50,918 nt of DNA from assembly GCF_003206495.1 (NCBI RefSeq), contig NZ_NKUF01000022.1, forward strand, positions 1 through 50,918. The letters are read 5' to 3'. The position numbers were made by a program, and so were the translations under genes. Of this stretch, positions 16,977 to 27,049 are shown one piece after another. The notes under the pieces were generated by a model. That model saw only the letters and a program-made list of their open reading frames with translations. It searched no databases and was not told where the DNA came from. This DNA is from Gluconacetobacter entanii. Its GTDB lineage: Bacteria; Pseudomonadota; Alphaproteobacteria; Acetobacterales; Acetobacteraceae. Positions within the stretch are counted from its first letter, which is position 1; each line of letters begins with the position of its first letter.

Positions 16977-17792
16977 CTATCTGTCCCCGTTGCTGGAGGA
17001 ATCGGTGCGTTCGCGGTGCATGAAGGCGTGGACCATCGGGTTGTCGCAATGGTCGCGCATCCATGTGGGCGAGCCATGCGCGATCGCCGTCTTGGAATCG
17101 GGGTCGAGGAAGATGCCGTCATCCGCGATCGCGAACAGGCTGGAGAGTTCATGGCTGACGAGCACGATCGTCGCCCCCAGGCCGTCGCGCAGGTTGAGGA
17201 TCAGTTCATCCAGACGTGCGGAGGTGATCGGGTCCAGCCCGGCGGAAGGTTCGTCGAAGAACAGGATGTCCGGGTCCAGCGACATCGCGCGCGCAAGGCC
17301 CGCCCGCTTCTTCATCCCGCCGCTGAGTTCGGAGGGGTACTGGTCGATGGCGTGCAGCATCCCCACCAGCCCGAGCTTGAGTTCCACAAGCTGGCGGATC
17401 ACGTGTGGCTTCAGCTTGGTGAACATCTGCATCGGCAGGGCGACGTTTTCGCCCACCGTCATCGAACTCCACAGCGCGCCGCTCTGGAACAGGACGCCAA
17501 AGCGGCGGCCGATGCGCACCCGGTCCTCGTCCGTGCCGGCCCAGTAATTGTCCGTGCCGACAAGGTATTCGCCCTTTGCCGGGCGCAGCAGGCCGATCAT
17601 GCTCTTGAGCAGGGTGCTCTTGCCGCAGCCAGAGCCGCCCATGACGGCGAAGATGCTGCCGCGTTTGACGTCAAAGGAGATGTCATGCTGGATCACCTTC
17701 GGCCAGAACGCCAGCGTGACGCCACGCACCGACAGCATCGCCTGCGCGGTGTCCGCGTCGTGTGGGGCGGGGGTGGGGATGTCTGCGTTCAT
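16977..17792 (-). CDS. mlaF: Lipid ABC transporter ATP-binding protein
   Basis: This 271-residue ABC ATPase energises the MlaE/MlaD system. It has Walker A GGSGCGKST (52-60), Q-loop FQSGALWSSMTV, signature ELSGGMKKRAGLARA, Walker B ILFFDEPSAGLDP and switch histidine LVSHE. The GMKKR signature is typical of MlaF. It lies between the permease and MCE genes with only a few bases to each. Confidence 0.93.
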   Translation of the reverse strand: MNADIPTPAPHDADTAQAMLSVRGVTLAFWPKVIQHDISFDVKRGSIFAVMGGSGCGKSTLLKSMIGLLRPAKGEYLVGTDNYWAGTDEDRVRIGRRFGVLFQSGALWSSMTVGENVALPMQMFTKLKPHVIRQLVELKLGLVGMLHAIDQYPSELSGGMKKRAGLARAMSLDPDILFFDEPSAGLDPITSARLDELILNLRDGLGATIVLVSHELSSLFAIADDGIFLDPDSKTAIAHGSPTWMRDHCDNPMVHAFMHRERTDSSSNGDR

Positions 17793-17796
17793 CGGA

Positions 17797-18933
17797 TCAG
17801 ATGTCCAGCACGTTGGCGATGACGGCGAATATGGCGTCGATGGCGATCACGCCCACGATGCCGACGACCACCGCGCGCGTTGCGGCGATGCCGACATCGG
17901 CGGCGGAGCGCCCGGCCTTCAGGCCGATGCGGCAGCTTGTCAGGCCGATGAACCCGCCGAACACGATGCTCTTGATGAAGCCGAAGATGAACTGCGACAG
18001 CGCGACGGCGTAAAGTGTCTCGTGGAAATAGCCCAGCGGCGTGACGTTGAGCATGATGTACGCCACGACGAACCCGCCGAACATGCCGATCAGGCAGCCA
18101 TACAGGTAAAGCAGCGGCATCGTCAGCACGAGGGCCAGCACCGAAGGCAGGATGAGGTAGCTGGAAACCGGGATGCCGAACACCGTCAGGGCGTCGATTT
18201 CCTCGTTCCCCTGCATGGTGGAAATGCGCGCGGCATAGGCGCCGCCGGTGCGCCCGGCCATGATGATCGCGGTCATGACGGCGGACATCTCGCGCACCAT
18301 CGCGATTCCCACCAGGCTTGCGACATAGATGTCGGCCGCGAATTTGTGCAACTGCACCGCACCGACAAAGGCAAGGATCGCGCCGACCAGGAAATTGACC
18401 ACGCCCACGATCAGCAGCGCCGTCGGCCCCGCCGCGCGCACATCCGACAGCAGATCGACGGTGCGCATCATCCCCTTGCCCAGCAGGGCGGCAAGGCCAC
18501 CTTTCGCGGTGGCGACGCCCATCTCGCTCACGCAGCCGATTTCGTTGAGGGTGTCGAGCGTGAACTCCCCCACCGCCGCGACCGGGGCGAAATGGCGTGG
18601 CGCGGGGGGATGCGCCTCTGGCGGGATTTCGGGCAGGAGGTCCAGCAGCTTGCGCGCCGAGGGCGGGAGCGTGTCGGTGCTGACCGTCACATCGGCAAGG
18701 CGGGCATCGCGCTTGAGTTCCCACAGGAAGCTGATGAGGGAGGTATCCCACCGGCCCAGCCCGTCGGTGGAGAATTCAAGCGGCTTGCCCTTTGTCGCGG
18801 GGGCAAGGCCATTGTCGGGAAAGTCGGGGGTGGTGCCGGTCTGTGCGATCCATTCGCCGGACAATGTGATCAGGGTCCGGTTCGCCTCGGCCTGCAGATG
18901 CCATTGCGGCGCACCATTGACGGACGTGTTCAC
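17797..18933 (-). CDS. mlaE: MlaE family permease with N-terminal STAS-like domain
   Basis: The permease half (about residues 130-378) has several hydrophobic segments and the MlaE hallmarks MSAVMTAIIMAGRTGGAYAARISTMQGNEEIDAL and GLTSCRIGLKAGRSA. The first 120 residues resemble a STAS-type domain, as in many alphaproteobacterial MlaE proteins. I choose GTG 18933 (VNTSVNGAPQ) because GGAG lies six bases upstream and the frame before it is unlike protein. This is the first gene of the four-gene lipid transport operon. Confidence 0.85.
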   Translation of the reverse strand: MNTSVNGAPQWHLQAEANRTLITLSGEWIAQTGTTPDFPDNGLAPATKGKPLEFSTDGLGRWDTSLISFLWELKRDARLADVTVSTDTLPPSARKLLDLLPEIPPEAHPPAPRHFAPVAAVGEFTLDTLNEIGCVSEMGVATAKGGLAALLGKGMMRTVDLLSDVRAAGPTALLIVGVVNFLVGAILAFVGAVQLHKFAADIYVASLVGIAMVREMSAVMTAIIMAGRTGGAYAARISTMQGNEEIDALTVFGIPVSSYLILPSVLALVLTMPLLYLYGCLIGMFGGFVVAYIMLNVTPLGYFHETLYAVALSQFIFGFIKSIVFGGFIGLTSCRIGLKAGRSAADVGIAATRAVVVGIVGVIAIDAIFAVIANVLDI

Positions 18934-19185
18934 CAGCCTCTCCAACCTCAGGGCCGTGCCTGCCACGGCAGTGGGCAGGACACGCAGGGAACGCCGCGCG
19001 GACAGCGGACCGGCACGGTCATGCGCCGGATGCCGCCTCCCATGGCGGGGATGGCCCGACGCACCGGGCGCGTGTTCGCGGGGGCGTTCCCTTCCCATAC
19101 CAGATGACCCGGCATGCACAAGGCCTGCTGCCGCGACGGAATGGTGAGCACAGCGCATGGCTTGCGCGTCCGGGCCGTCGCGACA

Positions 19186-20253
19186 TCAGCGAGGGGACCA
19201 CCCGTTGCGCACCAGCACATGCGCGTCCGTCCCGCCGTCCCCCCCATGCGCGATGCGCCCGAAATCGTCCATCACCCGCCGCGCCACCGACAGTCGGTAA
19301 TGCAGCGGGTCCCAGAAACTGTCGCGGTCATCGACGATCGGGCCGGGGATGTCGAAATCCACCACCAGCGTGTCGGCCATGCCCGCCGCCATGGCGGTGA
19401 CGGCCCGGCGGCAGGCCAGCGCGCGCATCCGGCTGCGGCTGCCCGCCGGCCCATGCAGGTAGGCGGAGGCCGGGGGAAACCACAAAAGCCGCCGCGTGTC
19501 CTCGGGCAGGTGCGACAGCATGGCGCGCAGCAGCCCCATGCTGTCGGGCACGGCGCGGTCCGCACCATCGGGGGCGGGCGTGGGATCGGGCGGGGTCCAT
19601 GCGGCGAACGCCCGGTCCACGCGGGCACGGTCATAGCGGTCGTCGGGCGGGACGAAGCTGGTATAGCCATCGGAGCCAAAGCGCTGCGCCTTCAGCCCCA
19701 CCAGCCACAGGAACTGGTTGGCCGCCTCCTGCAGGGCATACAGGTTGGCCATGTGCAGGTACCCCGCCCAGGGCGGGCCGTCATACATCCATTCCGGCCA
19801 GGGGCGGTTGGGACCGGTCAGGTTGCCCGGCCGGTTGCGGCACCATGCGGCGTCGATGTCGATCATGACCACGCGCGGGGCGGGATGGTGACGCAGGAAC
19901 AGCGACAGCAGGCGCGCCTGTTCCCATGCGCTGGCGCTGTTCATGCCAAGCTGCAGGAAACGCGCGTCAAGGGCACGGTCCAGCACGGCGGGCTGCATCA
20001 GGCGGCTGGTGGAGGTGCCGAGCATGACGGAATCGAACGCCGCCCCGCGGGTCAGCGCGGGCATGCTGTAGCGGGTGTTGGTGCTGATGGGGATGCGCGC
20101 CAGGCGGGGCGAGAACGGCAGCACGTCCCACGGGTCCACCGTGACGATGAAGCCATAGAGCACGCCCCCCACCACGACCGCCGTGCCCAGCAGCACCAGT
20201 GCGAAACGCCGCCATGTCCAGGCCGCGTCCGCGCGGCGGGGCGGGGTCGTCAT
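19186..20253 (-). CDS. Membrane-anchored SGNH-hydrolase-like protein
   Basis: This 355-residue protein has one N-terminal membrane segment (FALVLLGTAVVVGGVLYGFIV) and a periplasmic part. GTSTSR (about 79-84) looks like the nucleophile-serine block of SGNH hydrolases, and FWDPLHYR near the C-terminus like the D-x-x-H block. Relatives such as DltD, AlgX and AlgJ handle acyl groups on envelope polymers. The substrate here is unknown. Its ATG overlaps the stop of the dioxygenase gene by four bases, so the two are coupled. Confidence 0.6.
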   Translation of the reverse strand: MTTPPRRADAAWTWRRFALVLLGTAVVVGGVLYGFIVTVDPWDVLPFSPRLARIPISTNTRYSMPALTRGAAFDSVMLGTSTSRLMQPAVLDRALDARFLQLGMNSASAWEQARLLSLFLRHHPAPRVVMIDIDAAWCRNRPGNLTGPNRPWPEWMYDGPPWAGYLHMANLYALQEAANQFLWLVGLKAQRFGSDGYTSFVPPDDRYDRARVDRAFAAWTPPDPTPAPDGADRAVPDSMGLLRAMLSHLPEDTRRLLWFPPASAYLHGPAGSRSRMRALACRRAVTAMAAGMADTLVVDFDIPGPIVDDRDSFWDPLHYRLSVARRVMDDFGRIAHGGDGGTDAHVLVRNGWSPR

Positions 20254-20990
20254 TGGTGGCGGAAAGTGACGACCAGTACGTCGCGATAGGCCGGGCGTGA
20301 CGGGTCGATCGGGCGCACCGCCGTCACCCCGTGATAGACGCGGTTGTCATCGACGATCGCGGCATCAAGCGGCCGGTCGAGCATGAACGTGCCCACCTGC
20401 CGGCGTTGCAGGTCATGGATGGTCGTCTCCCCCGACATGACGTTTTCCCGCCGCACCATCAGCACCAGCACCCAGTCCACACCGTCGCGGTGCAGTCCCT
20501 CCGGCGTGGGGTGGCCGGGCTGTTCGGGCAGGGCCTCGATCCGGAACTGGTGGATTTCCGCATGCCAGCCCTCCGGGCGGCGTGCGGGCGGGGTCAGGTC
20601 GGTGACGATGCGATACATCAGGCGCAGGATCGCCTGCAGCGCCGGATGGGTGCCGATGTCAGGCTCCACCGCGCGGAACCAGCGTTCGATCCCGCCATTG
20701 AGTTCGTTGTAATCGCGGCTCTGGTAATGGGGCTGGTGCTTCTTGCGCCGCATGTCCTGTGACCCAACCGCAAAGGTGGCATGGCGACGGCGGCGGTACC
20801 GCCCGCCATCGGCCATGTAACGGTCCAGCCCCAGCCGGTTCCAGCTTGCGGCGAAGGACTCCCACTCCCGCAGGCCATAGCGCAGGAGTTCCTCATGCAT
20901 CCGGTCCGCCCCGACAAAGGCGAACCCCTGCGCACGCAGGGGGGCCTCCATGGCGGCCAGTGTCGGGTCCGGATCGGGGGTGGGTGTCAT
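20250..20990 (-). CDS. 2OG-Fe(II) dioxygenase family protein
   Basis: A 246-residue protein with the PF10014-type fold that includes amino-acid hydroxylases. The iron ligands are visible as HRD (His167, Asp169) in PEGLHRDGVDW and His220 in NRVYHGV, and the 2-oxoglutarate arginine is Arg236 in AYRDVLV. It is expected to hydroxylate a small molecule using 2-oxoglutarate and O2; the substrate is unknown. It overlaps the genes on both sides by four bases (ATGA). Confidence 0.8.
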   Translation of the reverse strand: MTPTPDPDPTLAAMEAPLRAQGFAFVGADRMHEELLRYGLREWESFAASWNRLGLDRYMADGGRYRRRRHATFAVGSQDMRRKKHQPHYQSRDYNELNGGIERWFRAVEPDIGTHPALQAILRLMYRIVTDLTPPARRPEGWHAEIHQFRIEALPEQPGHPTPEGLHRDGVDWVLVLMVRRENVMSGETTIHDLQRRQVGTFMLDRPLDAAIVDDNRVYHGVTAVRPIDPSRPAYRDVLVVTFRHQ

Positions 20991-23590
20991 TCGTGGGCCT
21001 TTGGACTCGGGGTGGCGGCAGGAGCGTCACCCTTCGGGGTTGCGGGCGCATCATGCGCCACATCCGCCGCCGGTGTCACCTGCGGGGCCGCCTGCGGGGG
21101 CGTTGCCTGCGGAGCCTGCGCGGAGGGCGCATTGGGCGGGAACACCATGTGCATGCTGCCGCTGCCATTGACGTCCAGTGCCTCGGTGCCGGGCATGTTG
21201 CCCAGCATGTTGACGCTGGTCGGGATCGGGAACTTCACGCGCTCCTTGACCATGCGCGTCGTCAGGCGGCGGTAATATTCACGATACACCTTCCATTTCG
21301 AACCCGGCGTCGTGCGGACCGAACCCAGGAACTTCGCCCCGTTGCCATCCGCCTGCTCCACCCCGAGGAAGGAGAAGTCGGACTTGATGAGCGGCGCGAA
21401 TTTCGGGTCCTTGCGCATCAGCGCCAGTTCGTCATGCAGGATTGCTGCGACGCGGGTGGGGTCCTCGCTCAGGTCGATCATGAAGTCCACCACGACAAGG
21501 TTGTAATCGCGCGAGGTGTTCGCGATCGACGTGACCGAGGAGAAGGGGATGATGTGCAGGTCGCCATTGATCGAGCGCAGTCGCAGCGTGCGGATCGACA
21601 GGTGTTCGACCGTGCCCGACACCGCGCCCGCAGTGACCCAGTCACCCACCTGCATCGCGTTTTCCACCAGCATGAAGAAGCCGGTGATGAAGTCCTTGAC
21701 CAGGCTCTGCGCGCCAAAGGCCACGGCGGCGCCCATGATGCCCGCACCCGTCAGCAGGGGGGCGACGTTGATGCCGATCTGCGACAGGGTGGTGACCGTC
21801 ACGATGACGATGATGAACGTCAGCAGCACCGTGCGGATGATCGGCAGGACCGTGCGCAGGCGACTGGCGCGTGACGCCTGCTCCGACGTCTCGAAGCGGT
21901 TGATCTGGTTCTGCAGCGCCGCGTTCGCCGCCTCCCACACCACGATGGCCACGGTATAGGCCACCATGACCGTCAGGATCGCGCCGATGATCTTCGTCCC
22001 CAGCGTGCCATGCAGGAAGAAGGCGAAGGCCGGCAGGCCCCACGACTGCAGCAGGCACACGATGGTCGCAAAGCTGAGCAGGAACAAAAGCGCGCGGCGG
22101 GCATAGGGATAGTAGTAATCCATGCGCGCCTGCAGGCCGGGATAGCGTTCCTCCGTCTGGGGCGAGATCTGGAACAGCTTGTTCTGCAGGCCAAAGGCGA
22201 GGATCGCGAACAGGCGGGCCAGCAGGATGACCACGATCGTCAGCGACAGCGTGCGCAGGATCCAGGCATAGCCGCCACGCACCTGCGTCGCCCAGACCAG
22301 CCACAGCGCGAAGTCGAAGAACATCGCCAGCAGCCACCAGAAATGGACCATCCGGCCGACAAAGACCCAGAACGGCTTGTCCTTGAACCGTGCGGGGGGC
22401 TGCAGGGCTTCGGCCACATGCTTGCGGATGCGCCAGATGAAGATCGCGACAAGGATATGTTCGATCAGCACGACGGCGCGGATGATCGCCTCCGTCCCGC
22501 GCGCGGGCATGTCGAACACCCCGCCCAGCGTGGACAGGCAGATCACCAGCGAGGGGGCGGCAACGAGGAAGTTCCACCACCGCGTGACCATGCGCGCGGT
22601 GCCGTCACTGGCGGTACACAGGCGGATGGTGGGCGAACGCGGCACGAACACCATTTCCAGCAGGAGGTACAGCGCACGCGCGATGACATAGGCGTTCGTC
22701 AGCGTCAGCGTCACCATTTCCGCCTGGTGGGTGGAGGTCAGCAGCGCCGAACCGCCATAGGCAAGGCCAAGGAACAGCGCCACCGGCAGAAGCTTGATCA
22801 GCAGGTGCAGGAGCGAGAACGGGATGCGCGTGATGATGCGCAGGGTTTCATGCTGCTGCTTGTCATCCTGCTGGCGGGCCTGTTCGGTCGCGCGTTCGTC
22901 CGCGGTTTCCTTTGCCCCGTCGGCCGACAGGGTGGCGCTGGCCGTCACGTCCTGCTTTGCGTCCTCCGCCCGGACACGCTGGTTCAGGCGGGCCTCCGTC
23001 GCGACCGCGCGCGCGGTGACCGCCGCAAGCGGCTTGCGCAGCAGCAGGGAGAAACCATGTTCCGCCAGCATCGCGCACAGCACGATCAGCGTGGCGCGAC
23101 CGGTCGCATCCAGCAGGATCTGGCGGGAATCCGCGTTGCTCAGCGTTGAATGGACCCAGTGGCCGACGAACGCAAGGTCCTTGAACAGCGCCATGAAATT
23201 CTGCGCCTGACGCAGGGCCACGTCGCGGACATGCGACAGTTCGTCAAGGAATTCGCTGCTGATGCTGTCGGGTTCGACCGACACGTCCGACGCTGCGGCG
23301 GCCTTGGCCGGGGCGGGATGCGCCGGTGCGGCCGCCGGCGCGGGCAGTCCCTTGGAAATGGCCTCCAGCGTCTTGGTGAATTCGGCGCGTTTCTGCGGGT
23401 CGTTCATGACCGACAGCACCTGCTGCGCCTGGGCGGAGGTCATCTGCCCCTGTGGGGCGGTGTCCTGGGCGCAGGCGGGCGCGACCCGCAGGAAGGAAAA
23501 CAGTGTCAGGAAGGAAAATAACAGCGCAAGGCATGCCCCCGCCCTTGTACGGTGCGGGGATCGGGAAACGGTCATGGAAACGGCGGGCAT
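20987..23590 (-). CDS. MscS family mechanosensitive channel, large form
   Basis: An 867-residue inner-membrane protein. After a signal peptide (LALLFSFLTLFSFLRVAPACA) comes a periplasmic/helical region, about eight to ten hydrophobic segments, then the MscS pore and beta domain (GAAVAFGAQSLVKDFITGFFMLVENAMQVGDWV; IIPFSSVTSI) and a Pro/Ala-rich C-terminal tail. It releases solutes under membrane tension. The start at ATG 23590 (MPAVSMTV) follows an excellent AGGAGGTGA. It is the first gene of a coupled trio with the dioxygenase and SGNH-like genes. Confidence 0.88.
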   Translation of the reverse strand: MPAVSMTVSRSPHRTRAGACLALLFSFLTLFSFLRVAPACAQDTAPQGQMTSAQAQQVLSVMNDPQKRAEFTKTLEAISKGLPAPAAAPAHPAPAKAAAASDVSVEPDSISSEFLDELSHVRDVALRQAQNFMALFKDLAFVGHWVHSTLSNADSRQILLDATGRATLIVLCAMLAEHGFSLLLRKPLAAVTARAVATEARLNQRVRAEDAKQDVTASATLSADGAKETADERATEQARQQDDKQQHETLRIITRIPFSLLHLLIKLLPVALFLGLAYGGSALLTSTHQAEMVTLTLTNAYVIARALYLLLEMVFVPRSPTIRLCTASDGTARMVTRWWNFLVAAPSLVICLSTLGGVFDMPARGTEAIIRAVVLIEHILVAIFIWRIRKHVAEALQPPARFKDKPFWVFVGRMVHFWWLLAMFFDFALWLVWATQVRGGYAWILRTLSLTIVVILLARLFAILAFGLQNKLFQISPQTEERYPGLQARMDYYYPYARRALLFLLSFATIVCLLQSWGLPAFAFFLHGTLGTKIIGAILTVMVAYTVAIVVWEAANAALQNQINRFETSEQASRASRLRTVLPIIRTVLLTFIIVIVTVTTLSQIGINVAPLLTGAGIMGAAVAFGAQSLVKDFITGFFMLVENAMQVGDWVTAGAVSGTVEHLSIRTLRLRSINGDLHIIPFSSVTSIANTSRDYNLVVVDFMIDLSEDPTRVAAILHDELALMRKDPKFAPLIKSDFSFLGVEQADGNGAKFLGSVRTTPGSKWKVYREYYRRLTTRMVKERVKFPIPTSVNMLGNMPGTEALDVNGSGSMHMVFPPNAPSAQAPQATPPQAAPQVTPAADVAHDAPATPKGDAPAATPSPKAHE

Positions 23591-23896
23591 GCCTATGGTC
23601 ACCTCCTGTATCGCGCCGTCCGCGTGTTCGTCACGGGGGGCGGGGACGGTCTGGGGATAATGGCCCGTGTGAAGCCGGGCCAAAAAATCTCGGGATTTCA
23701 AAATATAAAGGACTATAACGTAAACAAGGTAGAACAGTTGCCGCCCGTTGCGCCGTTTTCATGATTTGTCACTGTCGCGTATGCATGTGGCAATAATGAC
23801 GTGCAGCGGACGTGCCGTTCATGGTCATGCGGCCTTTGCCGGGATGGATGAAGCACAATATCCGCATGGCCGACCTGTTATAACATCGGCCGATCC

Positions 23897-24484
23897 TTAC
23901 ATCGGCGGGAAAGGCGGGGTCTCGGCCTCAAGTTCGCGGCGGATGACGTAGGTCCCGGCCAGGATGTCGTGCAGCCCCTGCTTGCGCCGGGTCCACGCCA
24001 CCATCAGGAAACCGATGCCCAGGATCATGAACGACAGGTATTTCCCCAGATACCGGCCGGTCGCGCGTGCGAAATCGATCCGGTTGCCATTCAGGTCCGT
24101 CACCCGCATGCGGCACACAAGCTTGCCCGGTGTCGCCTGCAGGCGGGAACTTTCAAACAGGATGTAATACAGCGCCGGCAGCACCAGCCACGCCATCTCC
24201 AGCAGGCCATAGCCATGCCAGTGCACATGCGGCGTGTTCGACAGGATCATGTAATCGGCGGGCTGGATGTAGGACACGCTGTAATCCCCGCCGCCGCCAT
24301 GGGGCTGCGGGTCAAAGATGGTGATCGACACGCTGGGCGAAATCACCGCGCCGAGCAGCATGAGCCCGACCCAGACGACAAGCGAATCCACCAGATGCGC
24401 CACGACCCGTATCCAGAAACCGGCATAGGTCCAGACTTCCTGCAACGGGCGCGGGGGGGCGGGCTGGAAAAACTGATCGGACAT
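23897..24484 (-). CDS. RDD family membrane protein
   Basis: A protein of about 195 residues with the RDD pattern. GFWIRVVAHLVDSLVVW holds the Arg and Asp of the first segment, LVLPALYYILFESSRLQATPGKLVCRMRVTD is the central region with the typical TPGK motif, and WTRRKQGLHDILAGTYVI is the end. Three to four membrane segments are expected. The role is unknown; some RDD proteins are transporters. ATG 24505 is an alternative start, seven residues longer. Confidence 0.85.
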   Translation of the reverse strand: MSDQFFQPAPPRPLQEVWTYAGFWIRVVAHLVDSLVVWVGLMLLGAVISPSVSITIFDPQPHGGGGDYSVSYIQPADYMILSNTPHVHWHGYGLLEMAWLVLPALYYILFESSRLQATPGKLVCRMRVTDLNGNRIDFARATGRYLGKYLSFMILGIGFLMVAWTRRKQGLHDILAGTYVIRRELEAETPPFPPM

Positions 24485-24687
24485 CGGCTGCTCGTTCCTG
24501 CTCATTGGACCGGTGTGTGCCCGTGATAAGGCGGTTGTAACAGCAATGCCACCGGAAGGGACGGAACGGAAACGGAAAAAAAAGCGGGCGTCGGGACGCG
24601 GCGGTGACGCCACCATCATCCCTTTCCCCTGCCGGCAGGCACGGGCGGGACAGGCCGCCCGTACCCGCGCGCCCGGTTGGGGCCGCC

Positions 24688-25923
24688 CTAGCTGCGGTAG
24701 GAGCCGTTGATGTCGATGTAGCCGTGCGTCAGGTCGCACGTCCATGCCTGTCCGATGCCGTTGGCCAGGCCAAGGTCCACGTCGATCTCGATCTCCTGCC
24801 CCTTCATGTGGGCGACGACCGGGGTTTCATCATATCCGGCGATGACGGTGCCGTTGTTCGCGATCCACGTGCCGCCGATCCCGACCGACAGCGTATCGCG
24901 GTTGGCGGGTTCACCGCTCTTGCCCACGGCCATGACGACACGGCCCCAGTTCGCGTCCTCGCCCGCGATCGCGGTTTTCACCAGCGGGGAATTGGCGATG
25001 GCCATCGCCACGCGCTTGGCCGATTCGTCGGATGTGGCGCCGGTGACGCGGATATGCATCATCTTGGTCGCCCCCTCCCCGTCGCGCACCACCAGCAGCG
25101 CGAGTTCGAGCAGCAGGGAGTCGAGCGCCTTCGCAAACTCCGCAAGGGCGGGGTCGTTCGCATCCGCAACCGCCGGATTGCCCGCCCTGGCGGTTGCGAA
25201 CAGCAGCACCATGTCCGAGGTCGAGGTATCGGAATCGACCGTGGTGCAGTTGAAGCTCTTTTCCGTCCCGCGCGACAGCAGCGCCTGCAGCACCGGGGCG
25301 GGCAGGGCGGCGTCGGTGACGACAAAGGCCAGCATCGTCGCCATGTCGGGGGCGATCATGCCGCTGCCCTTGGCGATGCCCTGGATGCGCACCTTCGTCC
25401 CGCCGATCGTGGTTTCACGCACCGCGCCCTTGGGGAAGGTGTCGGTGGTCATGATCCCGCGTGCGGCGGCTTCCCACCCGTCATCCGACAGCGTGGCATA
25501 CAGCCCCGGCAGCGCGTCGCTGATCCTGCGATAGGGCAGGACCTCGCCAATCACGCCGGTGGAGGCGAGGAAGACCTCGCTTGCCGCGCACTGCGCAAGG
25601 CGGGCGGCATCGGCGGCGTTGGCCTGCGTCGCCTCGTACCCCGCGCGCCCGGTAAAGACATTCGCATTGCCCGCATTCACCACCAGCGCGCGCGCGACCC
25701 CACCGGCCAGTGCGGCACGGCACCAGTCCACCGGCGCGCCGGGGCACTTGCTGCGCGTGAAGACACCCGCGACCGTCGTGCCGGGGGCGAATTCCGCCAT
25801 CACGAGGTCCGTACGCCCCGCATAGCGGATGCCCGCCGCCGTGGCGCCAAATCGGACGCCCGCCATCGGCTTCAGTTCGGGGAACGGCCGTGCAAGCGGG
25901 GAGGTGGGAAGAGCGTCAGCCAT
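24688..25923 (-). CDS. argJ: Bifunctional ornithine acetyltransferase / N-acetylglutamate synthase
   Basis: ArgJ recycles the acetyl group in arginine synthesis. The 411-residue precursor cuts itself before Thr196 in KGSGMIAPDMATMLAF, giving two chains. Other family segments are VVNAGNANVFTG, ASTGVIGE, and EGATKMMHIRVTGA followed by GEDANWGR. The ATG at 25923 gives the standard N-terminus. Confidence 0.95.
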   Translation of the reverse strand: MADALPTSPLARPFPELKPMAGVRFGATAAGIRYAGRTDLVMAEFAPGTTVAGVFTRSKCPGAPVDWCRAALAGGVARALVVNAGNANVFTGRAGYEATQANAADAARLAQCAASEVFLASTGVIGEVLPYRRISDALPGLYATLSDDGWEAAARGIMTTDTFPKGAVRETTIGGTKVRIQGIAKGSGMIAPDMATMLAFVVTDAALPAPVLQALLSRGTEKSFNCTTVDSDTSTSDMVLLFATARAGNPAVADANDPALAEFAKALDSLLLELALLVVRDGEGATKMMHIRVTGATSDESAKRVAMAIANSPLVKTAIAGEDANWGRVVMAVGKSGEPANRDTLSVGIGGTWIANNGTVIAGYDETPVVAHMKGQEIEIDVDLGLANGIGQAWTCDLTHGYIDINGSYRS

Positions 25924-26125
25924 GACACGTCTGGTCCTTGGTGTGATGTGGGTGTGATGCCACGCGAAAGGGATGCGCGATCCGTGACGGGGCAGGCCCC
26001 GGCCGCGGTGGAAAGCCGGCCGGGCATCAAGGCCGCCCCTGTCCGCGGCCGTCCCGCCGGCCGGACATGGGCTGGCGGGGATGTCCCGCGCCGCCATGTC
26101 CCGCACCGCGGGATGCGCCGTGCGA

Positions 26126-27049
26126 TCAGTGCGCGGCGGCGGGCGCCGTGTTGGGCGCGTTGTCGGGCAGCGGCTTGCCATCAGGCCCGTAACGCACGAT
26201 CTTGACCTGCGCCACGGCGTTGCTGACGGCCTTCTGCACGCCTTCCTGGATAAGCTTCTGGCGGATCTGGTCGCGCATGGAGTCCAGCGTCGGCGTCGGC
26301 GCCGTACGCTTGCCAAGCACCTGGATCACATGCCAGCCGTACTGGGTGTGCACCGGGGTCTGGCTGAAGCTGTTGGGCTGCAGGGTCGATGCCGCGTCCC
26401 AGAAGGCCGGGATCATGTCGCCCTTCTTGAACCAGCCGAGGTCGCCGCCATTCTGCTTGGCCGAGCCGGGATCCTTCGACAGCTTGGTCGCAAGGTCGGC
26501 GAAGTTCGCGCCACCCTTGAGCTGCTTGATGATGTCGTTGGCCTGCTCCTCGGTCGGGACGAGGATGTGGCGGGCGTGGATTTCCTCCGCCCCCGGCTTG
26601 TTGGCGTAGTTCTTGTCGTAATACGCCTTGACCGCGTCATCGGTCAGGCCGGGCATGACCTGCGCCGACAGGTAGGCGTTCTGCAACGCGTTCTGTGCCG
26701 CGACCTCCATCTGGTGCTGCACGTCGGGCTGCTTGGACAGGCCGGTCTTCTCCGCGACGATCTGGATGGCCTTCTGGTCAACCAGCTGGTTCAGCAGAAT
26801 CGGGATGATGACGTTTTCCGGCAGCTTGCGCAGCTGGTCGGGCATGGTCGCGATGGCCTGCCGGATGTCATTGAGACGGATGTCCTGGCCATTGACCGAC
26901 GCCAGGCGCGGGTTCGCGTCGGCCGGCGCGGCAGCGGCAGGGTGGCTGGCGGCGGGCGCAGGCCCCGCAGCCAGGGCTGGAGGGACGATGATGGTGGAAG
27001 CAAGCAGGGCCATCGTGGCGATGGCCTTTGCCGGACCGAAAGTCCGCAT
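26126..27049 (-). CDS. Periplasmic parvulin-type peptidyl-prolyl isomerase
   Basis: A 307-residue exported foldase. The signal peptide (MALLASTIIVPPALAA) is followed by an Ala/Pro-rich linker and a SurA/PrsA-like N-terminal helical part (VNGQDIRLNDIRQAIATMP). The parvulin domain follows (IHARHILVPTEEQANDIIKQLKGGANFADLA...GGDLGWF...YGWHVIQVLGKR). It should assist outer-membrane or secreted protein folding. It is divergent from secA and 200 bases upstream of argJ on the same strand. Confidence 0.92.
   Translation of the reverse strand: MRTFGPAKAIATMALLASTIIVPPALAAGPAPAASHPAAAAPADANPRLASVNGQDIRLNDIRQAIATMPDQLRKLPENVIIPILLNQLVDQKAIQIVAEKTGLSKQPDVQHQMEVAAQNALQNAYLSAQVMPGLTDDAVKAYYDKNYANKPGAEEIHARHILVPTEEQANDIIKQLKGGANFADLATKLSKDPGSAKQNGGDLGWFKKGDMIPAFWDAASTLQPNSFSQTPVHTQYGWHVIQVLGKRTAPTPTLDSMRDQIRQKLIQEGVQKAVSNAVAQVKIVRYGPDGKPLPDNAPNTAPAAAH

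Noticed and set aside
18934-19158. A 75-residue N-terminal extension of the MlaE-type permease
   Set aside because: The extension is Arg/His/Pro-rich and unlike the family; a GTG with a good ribosome binding site sits where homology begins.
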